Source: Crocosphaera chwakensis CCY0110 (GTDB lineage: Bacteria; Cyanobacteriota; Cyanobacteriia; Cyanobacteriales; Microcystaceae). From it: DNA of 48,776 bases. A program made the translations under genes and the position numbers. Below the pieces are notes generated by a model. It was not told the DNA's origin. It ran no database searches and was given only the letters and a program-made list of their open reading frames with translations. The DNA is taken from positions 1 through 48,776 of the forward strand of contig NZ_AAXW01000038.1 of assembly GCF_000169335.1 (NCBI RefSeq), given 5' to 3'. Position 1 is the stretch's first letter. Each line of letters opens with the position of its first letter. This document shows positions 43,160-48,776 of this stretch, piece by piece.

Positions 43160-44167
43160 ATGTCCAGGAAACAATCGTCACTTAATTCTCCTCATCACAA
43201 AACTAATCACACCCAAGAATCTCAGTGTCAGACTCCTGTGGTGGCTGAAAATAGTCGATGGCAACAATTGTGGGATAAATTTATCTTAAATGGTTATAAA
43301 ACCAGCGAGGAATCAAACGGAGAAAAACCACCCTCTCCACCCTCTAAAAAAACAATTTATCTGAAACTATTACTTAAGTTATTATCTAAATTTCCTAAAC
43401 AAAAAAAACATTATTTTGATCCTAAAAAATTACAGAAACAAATATTAGAAGATATTGGACAACAATTATATAATGAACGTCAAAAACAGGGATTAAGTCT
43501 CGCTCTTATTTCTGGAGAGACTCGTATTTCTTTGGCATTATTAGAAGCCATTGAAAAAGCCAAATTAGAGGAATTACCTGAAGCTATATATACCCGTAGT
43601 TTTATTAAAAAGTTTGCAGATTTTTTAGGGTTAGATGGAAAAAGTTTATCAGAAAGTTTTCCCCTGGATAGTAATCCTAAGTCTCAAAGTTCTTCTAGGT
43701 TTCGTTTTTTCTTTCCTGTTTTACAATTTCGTCCCTTACATCTTTATTTTTTATATATTATTATTGTGGTTATTTCCGTTCAGAGCATTTCTAATACTTT
43801 AAAACGGGCTGCAACAGAAGGGGCGATCGAAGAATTACCCGTTCCTGTGGTGGTTTCTCCTCCTCCACCTCTGATCAAAAAACCAGTCATAATTAAGGTT
43901 CATAGTAAAGGAAAATCAACCTTAAAAGTCATAGTAGATGGAAAAACCACCTTTGAGGGAACATTAACCAAAGAAACCCAAAAAACGTGGGAAGCTAATA
44001 AAAATATTACCCTCGAAGCAAGCAACGCTGGCTTAATTTTAGTCACATTTAATAATCAAAATGCAAAACGATTAGGTAAATTAGGAGAAAGCAAAAAGGT
44101 AACTTATTCTCTTCCGAATATTTCTAATAATTCAAAACAAAAAGACACAGTCAATCAGCAAGAGTAA
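43160..44167 (+). CDS. RodZ-like HTH membrane protein
   Basis: 335 aa. The first 90 residues are low complexity and polar. Residues about 98-165 are a Cro/CI-like HTH of the RodZ type (LGQQLYNERQKQGLSLALISGETRIS..., EAIYTRSFIKKFADFLGLD). A transmembrane helix lies at about 193-210 and a Pro-rich linker follows, with a DUF4115-type beta domain at the C-terminus (LKVIVDGKTTFEGTL). RodZ proteins link MreB to the cell wall machinery and set cell shape; a long N-terminal extension of this sort is not seen in E. coli RodZ. The HTH is probably cytoplasmic and the C-terminus periplasmic. Confidence 0.85.
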   Translation: MSRKQSSLNSPHHKTNHTQESQCQTPVVAENSRWQQLWDKFILNGYKTSEESNGEKPPSPPSKKTIYLKLLLKLLSKFPKQKKHYFDPKKLQKQILEDIGQQLYNERQKQGLSLALISGETRISLALLEAIEKAKLEELPEAIYTRSFIKKFADFLGLDGKSLSESFPLDSNPKSQSSSRFRFFFPVLQFRPLHLYFLYIIIVVISVQSISNTLKRAATEGAIEELPVPVVVSPPPPLIKKPVIIKVHSKGKSTLKVIVDGKTTFEGTLTKETQKTWEANKNITLEASNAGLILVTFNNQNAKRLGKLGESKKVTYSLPNISNNSKQKDTVNQQE

Positions 44168-44201
44168 AGGTGTTTGCTGATAACTGTTCACTGATTACTG
44201 T

Positions 44202-44762
44202 TTATGGCGAATCTTCCCATTCTGCTGTCAAAGTACGATAATTAAAATCTTTTACTCCTGGATGACAAACCACACAATTTTTGGTGTTGATAGGTTCATT
44301 GAATTCAACACGAGGATGAAGAATTTTAAAATACTGAGATTGCTCAATATAATAAGGAACGGGGGCATCTTTGAGCAAAATAGGGCGAGAATTGCTTTTA
44401 AGATAATCCCACATTAATACTTGACTCAGACGAATCATGTTAGGAACTGATGTTCCATAATGTTTTTGAGGGTTTTCTAGTAGTTCTTGCCAAGTTTCTG
44501 TCGGTAACACTTCTGGAGGAATGGCAATATGACACCCCGAACAAGTAGAGAGATAAATGTCTTTTCCGGCTTCAACCGTCGAACGATTTGGACCAAGAGG
44601 ACCGATAGATTGAGATTGTGCTAGGGTATGACTCGGTTTGGCTGCTAAAGCGTGGGTAAATGCAGAACCTACACTGACACACCATAGTAGGATAGCTAGA
44701 GAAATCACTAAATATAAAAGATTTGACCGTTTAAAATGAAAGAATTTTCGTAATTTCAGCAT
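44202..44762 (-). CDS. Diheme cytochrome c
   Basis: 186 aa. A hydrophobic N-terminal signal (about 12-40) ends ALAA. Two c-type heme motifs are visible: CSGCH (74-78) and CVVCH (163-167). The Met/His distal ligands are not assigned. Proteins of this design are found in cyanobacteria near the thylakoid or periplasm and carry electrons; no partner gene is adjacent. The N-terminus may be cleaved or retained as a membrane anchor. Converges with the RodZ-like gene. Confidence 0.85.
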   Translation of the reverse strand: MLKLRKFFHFKRSNLLYLVISLAILLWCVSVGSAFTHALAAKPSHTLAQSQSIGPLGPNRSTVEAGKDIYLSTCSGCHIAIPPEVLPTETWQELLENPQKHYGTSVPNMIRLSQVLMWDYLKSNSRPILLKDAPVPYYIEQSQYFKILHPRVEFNEPINTKNCVVCHPGVKDFNYRTLTAEWEDSP

Positions 44763-45250
44763 ATTTTGAATTAATTAATTTTAAACTAGCAACCCAGAGA
44801 ATTCTCATGTTGATGAGTTTGTGGCTCAATCTATATTAACGGTTACTGATTATCTTTTGTCTGCTAATTAATATTAAATAAGAAATAACAGCAAAAATAA
44901 ATTTTAAAAATAGTAAGGTCAGCAAATAAAAGAATTTTCTTATTGAATCATAAATTAGAGCATTTTGCACACCTATAAAACTTAAGTTGAGTTGTTAAAA
45001 TTAATTAGAATTTAAACTATCGTTATACTAATTATAATGAAAATATTATGAAATCAAAGAAAAAAGTAAAACCAATCAACTTAAAGTTAAAGACATATTA
45101 GCTGATCTAGAACAACAAACAATAAGCGTTGATGGATTAAAATTTGAAATCTTAATTTCTCCTAACTCAGAATGACAAGATTGTAAGGTAGGCATTGCCC
45201 ACCCTACGGATGACTGAAAATGTTCCAAAACAGTTTATGCTAGAAAAAAA
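44763..45250. other. AT-rich spacer with a possible gene fragment and a dispersed palindrome
   Basis: No complete gene. A 44-codon frame at 45041-45175 has no start codon (preceded by TGA) and reads NQLKVKDILADLEQQ...VDGLKFEILISPNSE; it may be a truncated gene. GTAGG (45188-45192) and CCTAC (45203-45207) flank GCATTGCCCACC, a dispersed repeat type of cyanobacteria. A TATGCT -10-like hexamer is at 45236-45241. Confidence 0.4.
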
Positions 45251-45255
45251 GTGAC

Positions 45256-45273
45256 GTTACGAAACGTTACATA
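45256..45273 (+). promoter_or_regulatory. HLR1-like site (possible RpaB binding box)
   Basis: GTTACGAA-AC-GTTACATA: two octamers separated by two bases, agreeing with the HLR1 consensus (G/T)TTACA(T/A)(T/A)NN(G/T)TTACA(T/A)(T/A) except for G at position 6 of the first half. It lies 22 bases before the ATG and just after a TATGCT -10-like box, a position where RpaB would be expected to repress. Binding is inferred from sequence only. Confidence 0.5.
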
Positions 45274-45295
45274 AGGGAATTTGTAATCATTAATT

Positions 45296-46171
45296 ATGCA
45301 ATGTATTATCAACCGTCGCGCCCAATTTAGTGCCAGTCATCGTTATTGGTTGCCAGAATGGGACGAAGCCAAAAATAAGCAAGTCTTTGGTGCCTGTAGC
45401 CGTTTCCCTGGTCATGGTCATAATTATGTCCTTTTCGTCTCTCTATGGGGCGAGATTGACCAATATGGCATGGTAGAGAACCTATCTACTGTCAAACAGG
45501 TCATTAAACAAGAAGTTACCTCTCAACTTGACTACAGTTACCTCAATGATATTTGGGAGGACTTTCAAACCACCCTACCCACCACCGAAAACCTGGCGAG
45601 AGTTATCTGGCAACGGTTAGCTCCCCATTTACCCATCGTAAAAATACAACTATTTGAACATCCCCAACTCTGGGCCGAATATCAAGGAAATGCCATGAAA
45701 GCGACGTTAACCATTCAAACCCATTTTAGTGCAGCCCATCGTCTTGCTCGTCCAGACCTCAGTTTAGAAGAAAACACCAAAATTTATGGTAAATGCGCCC
45801 GAACCCACGGCCACGGTCATAATTATCACCTAGAGGTGTCTGTTAGCGGAGAGATTGATCCCCATACTGGCATGATCGTTGATTTAGGGGAACTGCAAAC
45901 TATTGTAGATGATTATGTCGTGGAACCTTTTGATCATAATTTTTTGAATAAAGATGTGCCTTACTTTGCTGAGGTTGTCCCTACAGCCGAAAATATTGCT
46001 CTTTATATCGCCCAACTTCTAGAACAACCAATTCAAAAACTAGGGGCCCAACTGGAAAAAGTTAAATTAATTGAAAGTCCTAATAATTCCTGTGAAATCT
46101 ATTGTGGTACTTCTGCTGAGTCCTTAAATCTACCCTCTCAACAAGCCCCTCAATTAGTGACACTTCATTAA
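45296..46171 (+). CDS. Tandem two-domain 6-pyruvoyltetrahydropterin synthase / QueD-like protein
   Basis: 291 aa made of two QueD/PTPS domains. First: zinc His15 in SASHR, GACSRFPGHGHNY with Cys34, His40 and His42, and ENLARVIWQRL. Second: His148 in SAAHRL, GKCARTHGHGHNY with Cys167, His173 and His175, FDHNFLN and PTAENIALYIAQLL. The usual PTPS is one domain of about 120-150 aa that assembles as a hexamer; a fused pair would form trimers of the double unit. Reactions of the family: 7,8-dihydroneopterin triphosphate to 6-pyruvoyl or 6-carboxytetrahydropterin, for queuosine or tetrahydrobiopterin. Both sites look competent. The HLR1-like box precedes it. Confidence 0.88.
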   Translation: MQCIINRRAQFSASHRYWLPEWDEAKNKQVFGACSRFPGHGHNYVLFVSLWGEIDQYGMVENLSTVKQVIKQEVTSQLDYSYLNDIWEDFQTTLPTTENLARVIWQRLAPHLPIVKIQLFEHPQLWAEYQGNAMKATLTIQTHFSAAHRLARPDLSLEENTKIYGKCARTHGHGHNYHLEVSVSGEIDPHTGMIVDLGELQTIVDDYVVEPFDHNFLNKDVPYFAEVVPTAENIALYIAQLLEQPIQKLGAQLEKVKLIESPNNSCEIYCGTSAESLNLPSQQAPQLVTLH

Positions 46172-46216
46172 CTAATGTAACATTATTGCCTTGAGTGTGA
46201 CTTAGAGACTCAGGGT

Positions 46217-46240
46217 AGCCCTAGGGTGTTTCCTGGGGCT
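46217..46240 (+). terminator. Hairpin downstream of the tandem QueD gene
   Basis: AGCCCTAGG (46217-46225) and CCTGGGGCT (46232-46240) form a 9-bp stem (one G-T pair) with a GTGTTT loop, followed by TTTAAAC. The T run is short, so a terminator is likely but not certain. It also could end in an RNA structure without termination. Confidence 0.55.
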
Positions 46241-46378
46241 TTAAACTGAAAGAAGATACCTTTTATTTTATTGGTGTCTAATAACATTAGCAACAATTAG
46301 ACAGTCTGTTATATAGTTTGATTGTCTGGTTGCGTTTCAAACATCCAATTCTGAGATTTTTAGAAGGATCAAGCCAAT

Positions 46379-46789
46379 ATGGAATCTAAAGTTCAAGAAC
46401 AAACCACCCCCAAAGATTTGAGTTCAGAAGCCCCCGGAACCCTTACTAAATCATCTGGTATGGGAGATCAACCCTGGCAAGAATCATTCGATTATGTAAT
46501 GCAGATCCTCGCTAAAGTTCCCGAATATTTGGGAGAGTTTTTTAGTGAGTACAAACAACCCCTAACCATTGTAGGACTGTCACTTTTAGCGATTATTACT
46601 GTCAAAATTATCGTCGCTGTTTTAGGCGCAGTTGATGATATCCCCCTATTAGCCCCTCTATTAGAAATGGTTGGCTTAGGTTATAGTGCTTGGTTTGTTT
46701 GGCGTTATCTCTGGAAAGCATCGAACCGTAAAGAGTTATTAGCCGAGTTTGATGCGATTAAAAATCAAATGTTTGGTGATAACGCCTAA
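46379..46789 (+). CDS. CURT1/CAAD-domain thylakoid membrane curvature protein
   Basis: 136 aa. A polar N-terminus (1-35) is followed by an amphipathic segment (QESFDYVMQILAKVPEYLGEFF), two transmembrane helices at about 62-84 and 88-112 around LGAVDDIPLLAPLLEMVGLGY, and a C-terminal amphipathic helix (KASNRKELLAEFDAIKNQMFG). This is the CAAD domain, known in plants as CURVATURE THYLAKOID1 and in cyanobacteria as CurT, which bends thylakoid membranes and forms the photosystem II assembly zones. Length and layout are typical. SD-like AGAAGGA precedes the ATG; a strong terminator follows. Confidence 0.93.
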   Translation: MESKVQEQTTPKDLSSEAPGTLTKSSGMGDQPWQESFDYVMQILAKVPEYLGEFFSEYKQPLTIVGLSLLAIITVKIIVAVLGAVDDIPLLAPLLEMVGLGYSAWFVWRYLWKASNRKELLAEFDAIKNQMFGDNA

Positions 46790-46820
46790 ATTTAACTGCA
46801 TTTATACCGTTTTTTGAATC

Positions 46821-46859
46821 CCTCCGATCATTAAAGTTCGGAGGATTTTTTCTTTTTTT
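46821..46859 (+). terminator. Rho-independent terminator of the CURT1 gene
   Basis: Stem CCTCCGA (46821-46827) / TCGGAGG (46838-46844) with a 10-nt loop, followed by a T-rich run (46846-46859). Classical form, 32 bases after the stop codon. Confidence 0.85.
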
Positions 46860-46934
46860 AACAGAATTTCAGGAGAAGTCCTTAATACCAATTCTCAATA
46901 TTAGCTAGAGAATAAATTTAACTTCTGACTTCAT

Positions 46935-47660
46935 TCAAATCCAACCACCCAAAACAGCTAATCCAAAAAATCGCCAAGGAACGTCGACAGTTTTAAATCC
47001 CACTGAAGACAGCATGGTTAAATGGGTTCTTAAGGTCGTTAAACGATCCGGTCCGGAATGACCTTTTGGTTGACTATTGCCTATTTGAGAACGAACTTTT
47101 GCGATTGTAGTTCCTTGGTTAGCTGTCCATTCTTCTCTTACCCTGGAATAAATTGTTTGTAATTGTGATGCTTCTTGTAAAATAGGATCGGCATTCCAAA
47201 AACAGCCACCACTGGTTAAATTTTTAGCCACACAAGTTAATAATTTATACTTCATTTCATCTGTTAAATGATGAATGGCTAAAGAAGAAACACAAGCATT
47301 GAAATTACTACCGATTTTCTCTTTTATTTCTCCATTTGCCCATGCTCCAAAATCAGCTTCAATGAAAGTAATGCGATCGCTAAATGGGGTTTTTTCCAGT
47401 TTAGATTGCGCCATTTTGATCATTCTCGGAGAATAATCAAGGGCGACTATTTTGGCATCGGGACAATGTTTGAGTAATTTAAGACTAAGTTCTCCAGTTC
47501 CACAACCTAAGTCTAAAACATGACGGGTGTCTATGGGAACACAAGCGACAAGAGTATCAAGCATTAAATCATAATGGGGGATTAATTGACGAATTCCTGT
47601 GTCAAATGTTTTTGTATCGGCAAAAACTTCTCCTGGATAAATCGTGGTTGATTGATTCAT
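46935..47660 (-). CDS. Class I SAM-dependent methyltransferase
   Basis: 241 aa from ATG 47660 (MNQSTTIYPGEVF); the frame also holds an ATG at 47672 four codons earlier. Rossmann-fold MTase motifs: HVLDLGCGTGELSLKLL (motif I), VALDYSPRM (motif II with acidic Asp), FIEADFGAWA, and CVSSLAIHHLTDEM (motif IV/post). The C-terminal WRFFGLAVLGGWI is characteristic of a subgroup of small-molecule or UbiE-like methyltransferases. Substrate unknown. Divergent from the NTF2-like gene by 55 bases. Confidence 0.88.
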   Translation of the reverse strand: MNQSTTIYPGEVFADTKTFDTGIRQLIPHYDLMLDTLVACVPIDTRHVLDLGCGTGELSLKLLKHCPDAKIVALDYSPRMIKMAQSKLEKTPFSDRITFIEADFGAWANGEIKEKIGSNFNACVSSLAIHHLTDEMKYKLLTCVAKNLTSGGCFWNADPILQEASQLQTIYSRVREEWTANQGTTIAKVRSQIGNSQPKGHSGPDRLTTLRTHLTMLSSVGFKTVDVPWRFFGLAVLGGWI

Positions 47661-47715
47661 GAACCGTCCCAAAACTTAATATATAATAATTGTAACTCTA
47701 TTCTTTATCTATATT

Positions 47716-48111
47716 ATGACGACTGATGAAAAATCGGAATTAATTGCTATCAATCAAGCTTTTTATCGAGGGTTTGAAAAAAGAGATATAAAGGTGATGA
47801 ATCAAGTTTGGTGGCAGGGTTCAAGTAGTACCTGTGTCCATCCTGGAGGTAATGTTATTAAGGGATGGGATGCTATTCGTTCTTCTTGGGAAACTATTTT
47901 TAAAAATACTGATTATTTAGAAATTGACACAGAAATTATTAATATTGATATGGGTCAAGAAGTAGCTTATATTATACTCATTGAGAAGGTAACCCAAATC
48001 AATAATGGAAGGCGTTTAGAAGCTCAATCAATAGCCACCAATGGCTTTAGAAAAATGGCTCAAAAATGGTCTTTAGTTCATCATCATGGTAGTCCAATTA
48101 TCCGAAGATAA
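47716..48111 (+). CDS. NTF2-like (SnoaL/DUF4440) family protein
   Basis: 131 aa. The NTF2-like cone fold pattern: long N-terminal helix AINQAFYRGFEKRDIKVMNQVWW, then CVHPGGNVIKGWDAIRSSWETIF, and the beta strands EVAYIILIEKVTQ and WSLVHHHGSP. Such proteins include isomerases, dehydratases and binding domains; no active site can be assigned. The conserved HPGG...GW motif puts it in the SnoaL_3 group. Its end overlaps the DUF123 gene by 26 bases, implying translational coupling. Confidence 0.82.
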   Translation: MTTDEKSELIAINQAFYRGFEKRDIKVMNQVWWQGSSSTCVHPGGNVIKGWDAIRSSWETIFKNTDYLEIDTEIINIDMGQEVAYIILIEKVTQINNGRRLEAQSIATNGFRKMAQKWSLVHHHGSPIIRR

Positions 48112-48619
48112 ATGTTTACCTTTACCTTCTCAAACAGGAACTTACTGTTTAGTTTTTTACTGCTCAATTTTATCACAAGTTACCGTGGGAAAACTAGGAA
48201 TTTATCAAATTGTTCCTGGTTATTACTGTTATATTGGTAGTGCTTTTGGAAGGGGTGGATTACAATCACGGATAGAAAGACATTTAAAAATAAATAAACG
48301 TCATCATTGGCATTTAGATTATATTAGACCTTATTTGGAACCTATTGAATTTTGTTACACAACTGATAGCATTAAGCGAGAACATCAATGGTCTGATTTA
48401 TTCTTAAAAGAAGAAAATTCAAGCATTCCTATTAATAAATTTGGTTCTTCAGACTGCCATTGCTCTACTCATTTATTTTACTACAAAGTTAAACCAAAAC
48501 TAGAAAAATTATTGAGTAATTATCCCATAAAAATATTATCTTTGAGCCGGCGACATATTACGAATCGCAGCAATTTTCCAGTTACCTTCTTGCTGTACAA
48601 CGATAAAGGTACTCCATAA
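48086..48619 (+). CDS. DUF123 (GIY-YIG-like) nuclease-family protein
   Basis: 177 aa from the ATG at 48086, which overlaps the gene before it; no other in-frame ATG is near. Family pattern: GTYCLVFYC, VGKLGIYQIVPGYYCYIGSA (GIY-YIG core in DUF123 form), GGLQSRIERHL, HHWHLDYIRPYL and SSDCHCSTHLFYY. DUF123 proteins are short (about 140 aa) and their function is unclear; a nuclease role follows from the fold. Here the last 30 or so residues pass beyond the normal end and overlap the opposite-strand gene by 84 bases, so the natural stop may have been lost. The core is intact. Confidence 0.82.
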   Translation: MVVQLSEDKCLPLPSQTGTYCLVFYCSILSQVTVGKLGIYQIVPGYYCYIGSAFGRGGLQSRIERHLKINKRHHWHLDYIRPYLEPIEFCYTTDSIKREHQWSDLFLKEENSSIPINKFGSSDCHCSTHLFYYKVKPKLEKLLSNYPIKILSLSRRHITNRSNFPVTFLLYNDKGTP

Positions 48620-48776
48620 ATTTCTCACTTGATTACTCTCTAGTTTAATTTCATATTTTGTATCCACAATGGCAACATTTGGATTTAAAAATCGGATTGT
48701 TTCAATTGTAATTGTTCTTTCTCCTGGGTTACGATTGGAACTTCTTAACATTCCTTGGATAGAAGTTTCAATACCT
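48536..48776 (-). CDS. SnoaL-like (SgcJ/EcaC type) NTF2-fold protein, 5' end beyond window
   Basis: The frame is open from the right edge of the window to a stop at 48536; the Met at 48751 is internal, as coding continues upstream (GIETSIQG) to the edge. The visible 80 residues have the C-terminal half of SgcJ/EcaC-like proteins: ITIETIRFLNPNVAIVDTKYEI, NLWSTFIVVQQEGNWKIAAIRNMSP. These are NTF2-like proteins of uncertain function. It converges with and overlaps the DUF123 gene by 84 bases. Confidence 0.7.
   Translation of the reverse strand, partial: GIETSIQGMLRSSNRNPGERTITIETIRFLNPNVAIVDTKYEIKLESNQVRNLWSTFIVVQQEGNWKIAAIRNMSPAQR

Overview
The window looks like the chromosome of an AT-rich unicellular cyanobacterium, of the Crocosphaera/Cyanothece kind. 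Basis: many HIP1 octamers (GCGATCGC), heptanucleotide repeat tracts between genes, and cyanobacterial families (CURT1/CAAD thylakoid protein, TxlA-like thioredoxin, NIL-domain ferredoxin, DUF3122, DUF4278, Uma2 nucleases, vMAP-type ATPase). The genus is an inference from gene style only.

Region 1 (1-7037) is a mobile element. Read right to left on the minus strand, it has three consecutive tyrosine recombinases (370, 490 and 719 aa), a small HTH/coiled-coil TnpC-like protein, and a DnaB-type helicase that runs off the left edge. All five genes overlap by 1-8 bases, so they form one translationally coupled operon, arranged like Tn554 but with an extra recombinase and a helicase. The right end of the element abuts the 3' remnant of an IS200/IS605 tnpB gene and its terminal hairpin, suggesting insertion into an older transposon.

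Region 2 (7161-24782) is mostly ordinary genes: a secreted DUF3122 protein, a CocE-like hydrolase with a YbjN protein, a TetR regulator, an LRR-Roc-COR (Roco) protein with near-identical leucine-rich repeats, an Rpn-type nuclease, glycerol kinase, a membrane-bound thioredoxin, a ferredoxin, a CDF metal transporter, a two-component system, a possible 28-aa membrane peptide, NAD(P)-malic enzyme, a frameshifted Uma2 gene and an acyl-CoA dehydrogenase homologue.

Region 3 (24783-36786) is accessory. It holds three copies (two in tandem, one 11 kb away) of a repeated intergenic element. Each copy reads on the minus strand as a small RNA gene: conserved upstream block, 5' hairpin, CU-rich segment complementary to a Shine-Dalgarno plus AUG, and a Rho-independent terminator. 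This is the best candidate for an undescribed system here. Around the copies lie a vMAP-type ATPase, a large ATPase with 14 WD40 repeats, a Uma2 nuclease, a secreted PEP-CTERM hydrolase, a possible MACPF-like protein, a DUF4278 protein and an extremely glycine-rich beta-helix-like protein.

Region 4 (36787-48776) is mainly housekeeping: argF, a dihydroorotate-dehydrogenase-like protein, an alpha/beta hydrolase lacking a clear catalytic His, an MFS transporter, a glutathionyl-hydroquinone reductase-like GST, a 23S-type pseudouridine synthase, a RodZ-like protein, a diheme cytochrome c, a tandem two-domain 6-pyruvoyltetrahydropterin synthase/QueD homologue with an HLR1-like (RpaB) box in its leader, CURT1, a methyltransferase, two NTF2/SnoaL-like proteins and a DUF123 GIY-YIG protein. 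No tRNA, rRNA or CRISPR array was recognised.
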